Part shown: positions 22,082 to 32,878 of the stretch, in pieces
Layout: every line of letters starts with the position of its first letter
How positions within the stretch are numbered: the first letter of the stretch is position 1
Source of the DNA: CAZAQB01 sp964487155
GTDB lineage: Bacteria; Pseudomonadota; Gammaproteobacteria; Nitrococcales; Nitrococcaceae
Direction: 5' to 3'
NCBI GenBank assembly: GCA_964487155.1
Contig: CAZAQB010000023.1
Coordinates: 1-32,933 of the forward strand
Length of the DNA stretch: 32,933 bases
Program-made: the position numbers and the translations under genes
Notes under the pieces: model-generated
The model's input: the letters and a program-made list of their open reading frames with translations, nothing else
The model's database searches: none
Told to the model about the DNA's origin: nothing

Positions 22082-23479
22082 ATGCCCGAGCTGCACATCG
22101 CCATCATCGGCAGCGGCGCAGCCGCCCTTGCCGCCGCCCTGCGGGCCGCCGAGGCCGGCGCCCGGGTCACCATGATCGAGGCCGGAACCCTGGGCGGCAC
22201 CTGCGTGAACGTGGGCTGCGTGCCCTCCAAGATCGTCCTGCGGGCCGGGGAGATCGCCCACCAGGGCGCGGCGCACCCCTTCCGCGGCGTGCCTCATGGG
22301 AGCGGGACAGTGGACCGGGGCGCCCTCCTCGCCCAGATGCGCGCCCGGGTGGAGGAACTGCGCCAGGACAAGTACCAGAGTGTGCTGGACGCCGAACCGG
22401 CCATTCGTCTGGCCCGAGGCCGGGCGCGCTTCGCGGCGCGGGATACCTTGATCGTGGAGGAGCCGGATGGCCCCCGCCAGACCCTGCACCCGGACCGGGT
22501 GCTGATCGCCACCGGGGCCTCGCCGGCGGTGCCGGAGATCCCCGGCCTGGCCGGCACCCCGTACTGGACCTCCACCGAGGCGCTGTTCGGCGACGAGATC
22601 CCGGACCGGCTGGCGGTGATCGGCGGCTCGGCGGTGGCGGTGGAGCTGGCCCAGGCCTACCGGCGCCTCGGCAGCCAGGTGACGCTGCTCGCCCGCAGCA
22701 GCCTGCTGAGCCGCGAGGACCCGGAGCTCGGGCAGGGGTTGCAGGCGGCCTTCGAGGCGGAAGGCATCCGCGTGCACATCCACTGCCTGCCGCAGGCCGT
22801 GGCCCACGGCCCGGGGGGATTCAGCCTCACCACGCCGCAGGGCACCCTCGCCGCGGACCGGCTGCTGCTGGCCACCGGACGGCGCCCCGATACCGCGGCG
22901 CTGAACCTCCCCGCCGCCCAGGTCGCCACCGATGCCAAGGGCGCCGTCCAGGTGGACGAGCGCCTGCGCACCAGCAACCCGGCGGTCTATGCCGCCGGCG
23001 ACTGCACTGACCTGCCCCAGCTGGTCTACGTAGCCGCCGCGGCCGGCACCCGGGCGGCGGAGAACATGACCGGCGGCGAGACGCCGCTGGATCTCTCCAT
23101 CGTGCCCCAGGTGCTGTTCACCGACCCGCAGGTCGCCAGCGTCGGCCTCACCGAGGCCAGCGCCCGAGCTCGCGGCCTGGCGACCCGCAGCCGGGTGCTG
23201 GCGTTGCGCCACGTACCCCGCGCGCTGGTCAACTTCGACACCCGGGGCTTCGTGAAGCTGGTGGCCGAGGCCGAATCCGGCCGACTGCTGGGCGCCCAGC
23301 TGCTCACCCCAAACGCCGGCGAGGTCATCCAGAGTGCGGCGCTCGCCATCCGCCACGGCATGACTACCGCCGAGCTGGCCGGCGAGCTGTTCCCCTACCT
23401 GACCCTGGCCGAGGCCCTGAAGCTCTGTGCTCAGAGCTTCACGCGGGACGTCTCGCGGCTGTCCTGCTGCGCCGGCTGA
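22082..23479 (+). CDS. merA: Mercury(II) reductase without the N-terminal HMA domain
   Basis: 465 aa, flavoprotein disulfide reductase that reduces Hg(II) to Hg(0) with NADPH. Visible: FAD-binding IIGSGAAALAAALRAAEAG, redox-active GTCVNVGCVPSK (C41, C46), NADPH-binding IGGSAVAVELAQ, a second FAD motif AAGDCTD, and the C-terminal Cys pair SCCAG that hands Hg(II) to the active site. Many MerA proteins have an extra N-terminal metal-binding domain, absent here. A GGAGG site is four bases before the ATG; it starts 22 bases after merF. Confidence 0.93.
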   Translation: MPELHIAIIGSGAAALAAALRAAEAGARVTMIEAGTLGGTCVNVGCVPSKIVLRAGEIAHQGAAHPFRGVPHGSGTVDRGALLAQMRARVEELRQDKYQSVLDAEPAIRLARGRARFAARDTLIVEEPDGPRQTLHPDRVLIATGASPAVPEIPGLAGTPYWTSTEALFGDEIPDRLAVIGGSAVAVELAQAYRRLGSQVTLLARSSLLSREDPELGQGLQAAFEAEGIRVHIHCLPQAVAHGPGGFSLTTPQGTLAADRLLLATGRRPDTAALNLPAAQVATDAKGAVQVDERLRTSNPAVYAAGDCTDLPQLVYVAAAAGTRAAENMTGGETPLDLSIVPQVLFTDPQVASVGLTEASARARGLATRSRVLALRHVPRALVNFDTRGFVKLVAEAESGRLLGAQLLTPNAGEVIQSAALAIRHGMTTAELAGELFPYLTLAEALKLCAQSFTRDVSRLSCCAG

Positions 23480-23511
23480 CTCCCCCGGGGCCGCGTAACA
23501 GCCGCCGGCAC

Positions 23512-23973
23512 TCAGTGGGCCTGGTGGCGTTCCTTCCAGTTGTCGTAGATGTCGTCGGGCCAGGTGGACGTCACGTAGGCCAGGAGGCTGTCGATCTGGC
23601 CTGGGCTCATCCGATCGCCCCAGGCCGGCATGTTCACCGGCCCTCCTTCGGCGACAATCCTGCGCAGCACCGGCAGCGGATGGTGCCAGGTGTGGGCCGT
23701 GCCGTTCAGGGGCGGTGGCGGATAATTGCCGCTGGCGTCGGTCTTGCGCCAGTCGGGCGTGCCCTCCAACCGCCGCCCGTGGCAGCTTGCGCAGTTGGCC
23801 AGGTAGAGGTTGCGGCCCTCGTGGAGCTGCTCGCGGCTCTGCCAGGCGGCAGAGGTTAGCGTCGCAGACGGGCCGGCCAGGGCCTCTCGTGCGCCGCTCC
23901 CGGCGGGTTCCTCGCAGCCGGCGAGCCCCACGGTAGCGGCCAGGGACAACCCGGTCAGTAGCGTTCTAAGCAT
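23512..23973 (-). CDS. Lipoprotein c-type cytochrome
   Basis: 153 aa. A lipobox LAGC at residue 20 follows a hydrophobic signal; so it is probably anchored to a membrane by lipidation. One haem is bound by CASCH (C61, C64, H65) and the likely distal ligand is the Met of VNMPAWGD (M115). PPPPLNGTAHTWHHP lies between and is common in small monohaem copper-locus cytochromes. The start at 23973 has AGGAAG eight bases upstream. It converges with merA and lies at the end of the minus-strand copper cluster, so it may pass electrons from periplasmic copper oxidation (inference). Confidence 0.87.
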   Translation of the reverse strand: MLRTLLTGLSLAATVGLAGCEEPAGSGAREALAGPSATLTSAAWQSREQLHEGRNLYLANCASCHGRRLEGTPDWRKTDASGNYPPPPLNGTAHTWHHPLPVLRRIVAEGGPVNMPAWGDRMSPGQIDSLLAYVTSTWPDDIYDNWKERHQAH

Positions 23974-24112
23974 CGGATCGACTTCCTTCATAGAGCGCTT
24001 TCCGCCAGCCCCATGGAGACCTGGGACGGGCGCTTTCGGTTTCGGTCTCGCCGGGCTGGGGGCAGGCCCCTCCGCCAACGGCCCTGTTGGTCCCAGAGAC
24101 GGGTGATCTGCC

Positions 24113-24278
24113 CTAGCAGCCTGTCGGACTTAGGTGCTCCTGCTGCGCCGGTGGGGTGGCGGCCCATTTTTCCCATCCTTTTCGTCTGAGCTACGGCTAT
24201 TCTCCTCAAATGATCGAAAAACTGACCTCGCTCTCCCACTCGGCTCGCGACGGGCACCTAAGTCCGACAGGCTGCTAG
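24113..24278 (-). mobile_element. 166-bp MITE-like inverted-repeat element, copy 1
   Basis: The element has perfect 25-bp terminal inverted repeats beginning CTAGCAGCCTGTCGGACTTA, with CTAG at both outer ends (possibly the target duplication). There is no coding capacity. Its interior, reverse complemented, aligns clearly with copy 2 (for example CGAGTGGGA, CAGTTTTTC, AGAATAG, ACGAAAAGGA). It separates the cytochrome gene from the outer-membrane protein gene. Confidence 0.8.
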
Positions 24279-24375
24279 CTCGCGACCCCGTTTTCGGGTG
24301 AGCAGGTCTGGCACCGCGTTCCCTGCATGCAAGCGGGCGGCAGTCAAGCCAGCTAAACAGCGCACTTGCGGGGCA

Positions 24376-24430
24376 CCGGCAACCCGGGAATGTTGGGGCC
24401 CGCTTCCCGCGGCCCCCCGGGTACCGGCAC
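24376..24430 (-). terminator. Nested GC hairpin after the outer-membrane protein gene
   Basis: Inner arms GGGGCC / GGCCCC (24395-24400, 24411-24416) and outer CCCGGG arms (24383 and 24416) can nest. It starts five bases past the stop on the minus strand. There is no T-run, so termination is only likely. The remaining bases back to 24279 show nothing recognised. Confidence 0.4.
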
Positions 24431-24434
24431 GCTC

Positions 24435-25574
24435 TCAGAACATGTACTTGCCGCCCGCGGTGATGCTCCAGTCGGCCGCCAGCTGAGGGCCGTTGAGGTC
24501 CTGGTAGACGGGCAGGCCGAATTCCACACCGAGGCGGGCGCCGCGCAGCCCTGCGTCCTGTCCCGCCAGGTTGACGCCGAAACCGAGGTCGACGCGCTCG
24601 CCGCCCTGGAAGTCGGGGTCGGCGGTCTGCACCGGCGCGGTGATCTCGGGGTCCTGGCCGTCGATCCTGCCGATGTGACGGCCGCTGAGCCGTAGCGACG
24701 TACTCACCCAGGGGGCCCAGGCGTAGCTGCCCCAGGCGGTGAGGTCGACCCGATCCCCGAAACTGTAGTTCTCGTCGTTCTCACCCAGGCGGATGGTGCC
24801 CAGCACCTGGGCGCCCCAGCCGACGGCCCCCGACGCCCCCTTGTAGGTGAGTCCGGGCAGCAGATCCACGGTGCCCGAGCCCAACTGCATGGGATAGGGC
24901 AGCCGCAGAGTGGGGCGCGCGCCGGTGGGTGCCAGCACGTCGTCTTCCTCGTCGATGCTGCCGGTGGGCACGGACAGCCCCAGGTTGGTATGTAGCTGGT
25001 GCCGGCCCTGCCGGTAGAGCCGCACCAGCCCGGCGAGCTTTGTGTCGCCGATGCCGCTGGACTCGGTGGTGAACTCCCCCAGCCTGGTGGTGCCGGCACC
25101 GCCCTGGAAGGTCACATGGTCCATGGATTTCTCCAGATAGGAGGCCATGGCCACCAGGGTGAGCCAGTCGGTCGGCGCGTACATGGCACCCAGCATGTGC
25201 ATCTGGGTGGTCATCTCGGTGGGCACCACCCGCAGTGTGGGCGGCGGCGCGAACCGGTTGCCCACGGTGGTGACGATCTCCTCGGGCGAGACCTCATCGG
25301 TGCCGATGCGGTTCTCCTCCATCTGCATGCGCATGTAGCGGTAGGAGAGCATGAACCGCCCCGGCATCATCATGTCAGCGCCCATCACGCCGATGGGCGC
25401 ATGGGCGTCAGCGCGTGTCATGGACATGGCCATGTCCATGCCTCCATGGCCCTGCATGGCGGCATGCCCGCCACCCGCGGCCATGCCGCCCCCGCCCTGC
25501 TCCATGGCCAGCACAGCGGAGGAGAAGGCGGCCGCCGCGAGAACGGCAGCCAATCCTGCAAATCCTGACTTCAT
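24435..25574 (-). CDS. Outer-membrane beta-barrel protein of the copper cluster (transporter-like)
   Basis: 379 aa. Signal peptide (cleavage after VLA, residue 23) and a Met/His/Gly-rich N-terminal segment (GGGHAAMQGHGGMDMAMSM) that could bind copper. The rest reads as alternating strands of a barrel (MLSYRYMRMQME, LHTNLGLSVPTGSI, YPMQLGSGTVDLLPGLTYKG) ending in KYMF with a terminal Phe. It resembles the MetA-pathway-of-phenol-degradation-like transporter family seen in copper operons. An AAGGA site precedes the ATG. It lies 42 bases downstream of the cupredoxin gene on the same strand. Confidence 0.75.
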   Translation of the reverse strand: MKSGFAGLAAVLAAAAFSSAVLAMEQGGGGMAAGGGHAAMQGHGGMDMAMSMTRADAHAPIGVMGADMMMPGRFMLSYRYMRMQMEENRIGTDEVSPEEIVTTVGNRFAPPPTLRVVPTEMTTQMHMLGAMYAPTDWLTLVAMASYLEKSMDHVTFQGGAGTTRLGEFTTESSGIGDTKLAGLVRLYRQGRHQLHTNLGLSVPTGSIDEEDDVLAPTGARPTLRLPYPMQLGSGTVDLLPGLTYKGASGAVGWGAQVLGTIRLGENDENYSFGDRVDLTAWGSYAWAPWVSTSLRLSGRHIGRIDGQDPEITAPVQTADPDFQGGERVDLGFGVNLAGQDAGLRGARLGVEFGLPVYQDLNGPQLAADWSITAGGKYMF

Positions 25575-25616
25575 GGTGTTTTTCCTTGTGTCTGTCTCTG
25601 AATGACGATGATCGAC

Positions 25617-26144
25617 TTAGTGGCGGTGGACGAACTCGCCGCGCATGCCTGCTTCGTAGTGGCCGGGCACGTTGCAGCCGAACTCGACCTGGTCGATCGC
25701 GTTGAACGTCCAGATCAGTTCCCTGGTCTCCCCCGGCTGCACCATCACCGAGTTGCCATGCTGGTGGGACTTGCCCATGGAACTGCCGTGGGAGTCGCCG
25801 TGGCCGTGGCCGCCCGATCCCATGAGTTCCCGCATCTCCTCGCGGTGGCGCTGCTGCACCGACGGCGGACCGATGGTGAACTCGTGCAGGGCGCTGCCGG
25901 TGTTGCTCACCACGAAGCGCACCGTCTCGCCGCTCTCTACCTCGATGCGGTCCTTGCTGAAGTTCGTGCCACTGGCGTCCACGTGAACCGTGCGATCCAC
26001 GGCCTGTGGAGACCCTGGCCGTCCATAGCTCTCGTGGCCGCCGGCGTGACCCTCCGCAGCGCCGGCGACGCCCGGCGCCAGCGCCAGGGCGAATACGGTG
26101 GATATCACCGGCAACCGCCCGCGACTGAACCTGAATGCCGTCAT
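25617..26144 (-). CDS. Periplasmic cupredoxin-domain copper-binding protein
   Basis: 175 aa. Signal peptide ending near GVAGAA (residue 30). A plastocyanin-like cupredoxin domain covers about 50-172, with type 1 copper ligands visible as H87 (LHEFTIG), C157 (FGCNVPGH), H162 and M167. A His/Ser/Gly/Met-rich loop (GGHGHGDSHGSSMGKSHQHG) lies between strands. Electron carrier or copper store in the periplasm (family knowledge). It precedes the barrel gene, and both sit between the two MITE copies. Confidence 0.85.
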   Translation of the reverse strand: MTAFRFSRGRLPVISTVFALALAPGVAGAAEGHAGGHESYGRPGSPQAVDRTVHVDASGTNFSKDRIEVESGETVRFVVSNTGSALHEFTIGPPSVQQRHREEMRELMGSGGHGHGDSHGSSMGKSHQHGNSVMVQPGETRELIWTFNAIDQVEFGCNVPGHYEAGMRGEFVHRH

Positions 26145-26342
26145 CTCTTGATCCTCTGGTTGAATGCATGTCCAGCCGGCACCGCCCTCCCTGATCGCTC
26201 ATGGGAGTCTCGCGGCGCAGGCCAGCAGCCACCGATCCCACCACCGGGCGGGCGCTCCCGGAGCTGGATTAAGGGCGTACAAACCGCCCGCCGACGGCAG
26301 CAGCGGGGGATCGGCAGCGAATACGAGTCGTGGGGTTGCGGC

Positions 26343-26510
26343 CTAGCAGCCTGTCGGACTTAGGGGGTCGTAGCGAGGCGAGTGGGAAACGGAGGCAGTT
26401 TTTCCGCTCATTTAAGAAGAATAGTGGGCACTATTCGACGAAAAGGAGCGGGAAAAGAGCCCCGTTTGCCGCCGCCGCAGTAGATCATCCCTACGTCCGA
26501 CAGGCTGCTG
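26343..26510 (+). mobile_element. 168-bp MITE-like inverted-repeat element, copy 2
   Basis: It opens with CTAGCAGCCTGTCGGACTTA and closes with an imperfect inverse (CCCTACGTCCGACAGGCTGC, one mismatch). It is in the opposite orientation to copy 1, with an estimated three quarters of the interior identical by eye. No ORF is present. It lies upstream of the cupredoxin gene. Confidence 0.78.
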
Positions 26511-26521
26511 GGGGCCGCGGG

Positions 26522-26875
26522 TCAGGCGAGTCGGGGGACAGGCGGATCCTGGGACAGGGCAGGTGAACGCAACGCCGTCTGGTCAGCTATCGGCTTGATG
26601 CGCACGAATTCGGGGCCGGTGAGCGTAGCTCCGCTGCCCGGCAGCGCGCTGAAGCAGCTGATGGCGCCGCAATGACCGGCCGCATCGAACAGGCCGGCAC
26701 TACCGTGGTGGTGGTGAGTTTCATGGGATTGCGCATGGGCACCCGGATGCGCCGGGTGAGCGGGCTCGGCCACCGCGCTGGCAAGCGAAAACGCAAGCCC
26801 CACGACCATTGCCAGGGCAACGGCAATGGCTGTGAGACGCTCAACGTACCCGCGGTGGCCAGATCTTCCCTTCAC
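26522..26875 (-). CDS. Small His-rich secreted protein of the copper cluster
   Basis: 117 aa from a GTG at 26875 with AGGA eight bases upstream; an ATG at 26938 would add 21 residues. A hydrophobic segment (LTAIAVALAMVVGLAFSLASAVAEP) is likely a signal peptide. Then follows a His-rich stretch (HPAHPGAHAQSHETHHHHG) and two cysteines (AGHCGAISCFSALPG). No named family was recognised. Copper or zinc binding in the periplasm is plausible from composition and context. It lies just outside MITE copy 2. Confidence 0.55.
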   Translation of the reverse strand: MKGRSGHRGYVERLTAIAVALAMVVGLAFSLASAVAEPAHPAHPGAHAQSHETHHHHGSAGLFDAAGHCGAISCFSALPGSGATLTGPEFVRIKPIADQTALRSPALSQDPPVPRLA

Positions 26876-27086
26876 GTGCTCGATCCTACTCACCGGGGGC
26901 TGCCGAGCCAACCCCTCGCTAGTTCGGCGTTTAGCCATGCAGCGCGCCGCTACCACCTTGCGGCCGCAGCCGCCGGCGAACGGGGCGTCGCGGCGTCGTG
27001 GTGACGGCTCGGTTGGGCATAGCCGCTGTTGGCGCCGGCAACCCCAGCCGGGCGGGGGGCCACAGCCCCCCCCCACGGCCATGGGC

Positions 27087-27886
27087 TCAGCGCGGAGTCA
27101 TCTGCCGCAGCTGCGCGCGCTGCTCCTCGGTGAGCAGGTCCAGCACCTGGTTCCAGGCGTTAAAGCGTGCGCGCATGAACTCGGTGCCGGCGGACATCAT
27201 GGCGCTGTGGGAGGCCATCACCGCGTCCACGTCCACCTTCTCGGCCGGATCCCGGGCCGCCATGGCCGGCATGCTGGAGTGCATCGCCCGCATCATCGCG
27301 AACTGCTTCTCCAACAGGCTCTCCTCCAGGTCGGCGATCCGCTCGCGCTGGGCGTCGGTGAGCCCGAGGGTCTGCACCAGCTGGGGGTTCATCAGCCGCA
27401 TGGAGCCCGGGCCCATCATGCCCGCGCCCATGCCACCCGGCCCCATCATGCCGGGTCCCATCATTTCCGGACCCATCATTCCGGGGCCCATCATNNNNNN
27501 NNNNNNNNNNNNNNNNNNNNNNNNNNNNNNNNNNNNNNNNNNNNNNNNNNNNNNNNNNNNNNNNNNNNNNNNNNNNNNNNNNNNNNNNNNNNNNGCCCCA
27601 TCATGCCGGGTCCCATCATTTCCGGACCCATCATTCCGGGGCCCATCATGCCCTGGCCCATCATTCCGGGCTGCATCATGCCGGGTTGCATCGGCCCCTG
27701 ACCCATCATCCCGGGGCCCATGGCACCGCCGCGGCCCATCATCTCCGGGTTCATCTGACCCTGGCCCATCATGCCCGGACCCATCGTTCCCTGGCTGAGG
27801 ACATGGCCCGCGGCGGCCAGGCCGCCCAGCGATACCGCCAGCACCACCGCCGCCAGGGCGGCACGTCGGCGTCGTTGACTCTTCAT
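27087..27886 (-). CDS. Met-rich LTXXQ (CpxP/Spy-like) periplasmic protein, gap inside repeats
   Basis: Signal peptide (MKSQRRRRAALAAVVLAVSLGGLAAAGHVLSQ start, short form) followed by a long Met/Gly/Pro repeat region (units of MMGPG and MMGPE), then an alpha-helical C-terminal domain with two LTXXQ motifs, LTDAQRERIADLEESL and LTEEQRAQLRQM, as in Spy and CpxP. Those are periplasmic chaperone/stress proteins that sense metal stress. The two open frames on either side of the gap join in frame when one 55-base copy and the N run are removed (645 bases, 214 aa). A strong AAGGAGAT site lies upstream of the ATG at 27886. Confidence 0.82.
27407..27795. repeat. 15-bp tandem repeat region encoding MMGPG-type units, with artefactual gap
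   Basis: Units such as CCCATCATGCCGGGT, CCCATCATTTCCGGA and CCCATCATTCCGGGG repeat with a 15-base period. The 55 bases at 27440-27494 recur exactly at 27595-27649 on either side of 100 N, as at 12065-12274. The true number of repeat units is therefore uncertain. Confidence 0.8.
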
Positions 27887-27918
27887 GGCTAAATCTCCTT
27901 TCGTGGATAGCACAACAT

Positions 27919-28158
27919 TCAGCGGCTCAGATCGGCCCGCTTGCGTTCGAACTCCTGCTGGTCGATGGCGCCTTCAGCGTAGCGCCGCTCCAGCACCTGC
28001 AGCGCAGTCTCGGCGGGTCCGGAGCGGCTGCCGCGGCCGGCAAGCCCCCGCAGCAGGTAGATGGCACCGGCGATCACGACGACCCAGAACAGGGCCATCA
28101 GCACCAGTCCCAGACCGTGGCCGGCCCAGCCCATGGGATGCATTGCTTCACTCCACAT
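27919..28158 (-). CDS. SHOCT-domain small membrane protein
   Basis: 79 aa. One membrane helix (GLVLMALFWVVVIAGAIYLL) is followed by a cytosolic SHOCT domain, recognisable as ALQVLERRYAEGAIDQQEFERKRADL. SHOCT proteins of this size with one helix recur next to copper P-type ATPases and Met-rich proteins; their role is not established. A GGGAGG site precedes the ATG by eight bases. It lies 33 bases upstream of the LTXXQ protein, in the same transcript. Confidence 0.85.
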   Translation of the reverse strand: MWSEAMHPMGWAGHGLGLVLMALFWVVVIAGAIYLLRGLAGRGSRSGPAETALQVLERRYAEGAIDQQEFERKRADLSR

Positions 28159-28340
28159 GGCACAGCCTCCCTACAAGATTCAGTTACAGGCGATCAGATC
28201 CGGTGTTCCACTGCCATGCGCCGCAGACGGCTGCCATCGCAGGCGGCGGCCTTGAGCAGTACCCGCGTCAGCGGGTTGCGTGGCGAGACCAGGGACCCGG
28301 AGCACTGGGGCCACCCATCGGGCGGACCCGGGTAAAGCGC

Positions 28341-28718
28341 TCAGAGCCGGAGGCGGCCCGTCAGCGCGTAGAGCGGAGGGAAAGCCCGGACGGGTCCGGA
28401 TGCAGGAAGGAAATCGATGACATGCCCGGGCGGTAAGGCCGCGTGGCACCAACCGGCAATGGCGGGGGACGGCTGGGGCGGATCCCGCTCCGCCTGGGAC
28501 TCGACGGCCATGGTGACCGTCTCGGACGCATGCAGGAAAGGATGGCACTCGGAGCCGTGCCCAGTGGCGGCGCCCGGCGCGGCATCGGCAACCGCTACCG
28601 GGTGCAGGGGCGTCAGTCCGGCCTGCGCACTGCTCACCGGTGCCGCCATGAGCAGCAACCAGCACAGCATCAGCAGAGGCAGGAAGGCACGACGCACGAT
28701 CAGGTCAACTCCGTTCAT
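28341..28718 (-). CDS. Small secreted protein of the copper cluster
   Basis: 125 aa. A signal peptide (AFLPLLMLCWLLLMAAPVSSAQAG) leads to a short mature part with HPVAVADAAPGAATGHGSECHPFLHASETV, PAIAGWCHAALPPGH and a hydrophobic end. Two Cys and five His suggest metal binding. No named family. No ribosome site precedes the ATG; an in-frame GTG 21 bases later is an alternative. It lies between the SHOCT protein gene and the copper ATPase gene, all in one direction. Confidence 0.5.
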   Translation of the reverse strand: MNGVDLIVRRAFLPLLMLCWLLLMAAPVSSAQAGLTPLHPVAVADAAPGAATGHGSECHPFLHASETVTMAVESQAERDPPQPSPAIAGWCHAALPPGHVIDFLPASGPVRAFPPLYALTGRLRL

Positions 28719-28742
28719 TGAACGTTGTCGAGTCTATGCCGC

Positions 28743-28768
28743 CCTGGGTATGGGGGCTTTGACCCAGG
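28743..28768. promoter_or_regulatory. Inverted repeat between the copper ATPase and the next gene
   Basis: CCTGGGT and ACCCAGG are separated by 12 bases. It lies in the gap between copA and the small secreted protein gene. It could be an operator or a terminator of copA on the minus strand. Confidence 0.35.
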
Positions 28769-28806
28769 TCAGACTTCCTGTGCGCAGCACGCGCCGGCGC
28801 GGGCAT

Positions 28807-31146
<2,340 letters not shown>

Positions 31147-31166
31147 GGCCTCGCCTCCTTCATACC

Positions 31167-31183
31167 CCCCTCCCCAGGAGGGG
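31167..31183 (-). promoter_or_regulatory. Hairpin in the 5' leader of copA
   Basis: CCCCTCC and GGAGGGG pair around a three-base loop, about 20 bases before the ribosome site. It could modulate copA translation; no CueR-type operator was recognised in the region upstream. Confidence 0.3.
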
Positions 31184-31679
31184 ATGGACCAACGCCGAGG
31201 CTAGACCTATCGAGGGCTGCCGGCAAGCCCCCCCCTGTTGCGGGTCGCATAGTCGTGGCCTGCGCGCCCTGGCAGCCACCCCAGAGGGCATGTGCGCGGG
31301 CCACTGACCTCAGATGGGCAGCCCGCTACTTCGGCGCCAACGAATCAGGGCGAGAGTGAAGCTGCCGGGTTGCCCGGATCGTCAAGTACCAGAAGGCTCC
31401 GGCCCTCCGGGACGCCCGGCTGCCCGGGCCGGAATTCGGGCTTGTTGTGCTCATCGTGTTTTCCCAGTTGCCAGATCGGGTTTCCTCGGGCTTGCCGTGG
31501 CCCCAAGCTCACCATCGCCTCGCTGCTTCCGTGTCTTCTGTTTGCAGTGTTTCTGGCGGGCCTGTAGCGCCTTGTGCAGAAACCATGGAAGCCACCGACG
31601 TCATGGCGGAACATGCGGGAGAACCAAGGCAGCCGGCATCGAGGCCGGGCTGCCGCTCGATACCAGGTGGGTCGGGGCC
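31184..31679. other. Intergenic stretch between copA and the arsenite-type permease
   Basis: Almost 500 bases with lower GC than the copper genes. Short frames are present, but no domain is recognised; a fragment near 31450-31615 on minus has a basic Cys/Arg-rich look (RRYRPAR) like a decayed zinc-ribbon, which I cannot support further. No RNA gene is seen. Confidence 0.4.
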
Positions 31680-32693
31680 ATGGAGACTGGAGGGCAGAAG
31701 GATCATTCGGTCGCCATCCGTGAGCGGCTGGAGAACAACCAGATTGCGATCTATCTGGTCGCGATCAGCCTGGGATTGGCGAGCGGATTGTTGGCGCCGA
31801 CGGCGGGCGCCCGGCTTGAGCACGGAATCACACCGCTGCTGGCAGCGCTCATCTATACGACGTTTCTGCAGATCCCGCTTGCCGATCTTCGTGGGACATT
31901 GGCGAACCGACGCTTTCTGGCAGCGCTCCTGGTCGCGAATTTCATCGTCATCCCGCTTGTCGTCTGGGGGCTTTTCCAGATGGCGCCGGCCAACCCGGCG
32001 GTGCAACTAGGAATCCTGCTGGTCCTGCTGACACCATGTATAGACTATGTCGTCGTATTTACGCACATGGGACGCGGGGACTCGCGACTCGTTCTCGCCG
32101 CCACGCCAACCCTGCTGATCGTCCAGATTCTCTTGCTGCCGCTGTATCTCTGGCTGTTCGTCGGCTCGGACAGCGCCGAACTGTTGCGCCCCGGTCCATT
32201 CCTGGAAGCGTTTCTCTGGCTGATCGCGGCACCGCTGATTGCAGCCTGGCTCACCGAATTCTGGGCCAGGCGGCACGGTTCCGGGGTCCACTTCACGAAC
32301 GCCATGGCCTGGGGGCCGGTCCCGCTGATGGCGTTGACGTTGTTCTTCGTGATCGGCGCCGAGATACCCAGGATACGAGACGCGTTCGCCGACGTGGTCG
32401 CCGCCGTGCCGATCTACATCGCCTATGTTGTCATCGCCCCGGCGGCGGGTCTGGCAATTGCCCGGCTGTTCGCTCTCAGTCCCGGCGCGTCCCGCGCACT
32501 GATGTTCAGTGCCGGCACGCGCAACTCGCTGGTGGTATTGCCGCTGGCGCTGGCCGCCCCGTTCGGCGGCGGTCTGGTTGCCGCCGTCGTCGTGACGCAG
32601 ACGCTGGTCGAGCTGCTGGCCGAGCTGGCCTTGATCAGGGTCGTGCCGCGGCTCGTCGTCGAGCCGGCCAGGATCGGACGAAAGCAAAGCTGA
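31680..32693 (+). CDS. Arsenic-resistance/BASS-type permease (ACR3-like)
   Basis: 337 aa, about ten membrane helices in the bile-acid:sodium symporter fold. LLTPCIDYVVVFTHMGRGD contains the conserved Cys and is typical of the arsenite permease branch (ACR3-like), and RALMFSAGTRNSLVVLPLALAAP matches the second half of that family. Export of arsenite or a related anion is likely; bile-acid-type transport cannot be excluded by sequence alone. The ATG at 31680 has AGGTGGG upstream; the longer frame from 31314 has no family similarity. No arsR or arsC neighbours are visible. Codon use is less GC-rich than in the copper cluster. Confidence 0.78.
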   Translation: METGGQKDHSVAIRERLENNQIAIYLVAISLGLASGLLAPTAGARLEHGITPLLAALIYTTFLQIPLADLRGTLANRRFLAALLVANFIVIPLVVWGLFQMAPANPAVQLGILLVLLTPCIDYVVVFTHMGRGDSRLVLAATPTLLIVQILLLPLYLWLFVGSDSAELLRPGPFLEAFLWLIAAPLIAAWLTEFWARRHGSGVHFTNAMAWGPVPLMALTLFFVIGAEIPRIRDAFADVVAAVPIYIAYVVIAPAAGLAIARLFALSPGASRALMFSAGTRNSLVVLPLALAAPFGGGLVAAVVVTQTLVELLAELALIRVVPRLVVEPARIGRKQS

Positions 32694-32788
32694 AAGACGA
32701 TGCAAATCTGGCCTGAGCCCCGGCGAAGCAGCCAGAAGATCGGCAAGCGGTTAACGAGTAGGGATTACTCGGGCCTGCCGGGCGAGAG

Positions 32789-32820
32789 TCGAACCCGTGC
32801 TTCGTTCATCGAGGGTTCGA
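32789..32820. repeat. Inverted T-arm-like sequences (tRNA remnants?)
   Basis: TCGAACCC (32789-32796) and GGGTTCGA (32813-32820) are exact inverse copies, each embedded in a T-arm-like context (GGCGAGAGTCGAACCCGTG and GAGGGTTCGAATTC). No complete tRNA can be folded from either. Possibly decayed tRNA ends left by integration events. Confidence 0.4.
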
Positions 32821-32837
32821 ATTCATTAACCACAGCT

Positions 32838-32865
32838 GGCCTCCCGGGAAGGCCCGTTTTCTTCT
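32838..32865 (+). terminator. Rho-independent terminator
   Basis: GGCCT and AGGCC arms with a CCCGGGA loop are followed by a T-rich run (CGTTTTCTTCT). It lies downstream of the permease gene on the plus strand. Confidence 0.6.
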
Positions 32866-32878
32866 AAAATCATGAAGT

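Noticed and set aside
27407..27795. CRISPR array
   Set aside because: The repeats have a 15-base period with no spacers and lie in frame inside a Met-rich coding region.
31314..31679. N-terminal extension of the arsenite-type permease
   Set aside because: Sequence is unrelated to the family and the ATG at 31680 gives the proper N-terminus.
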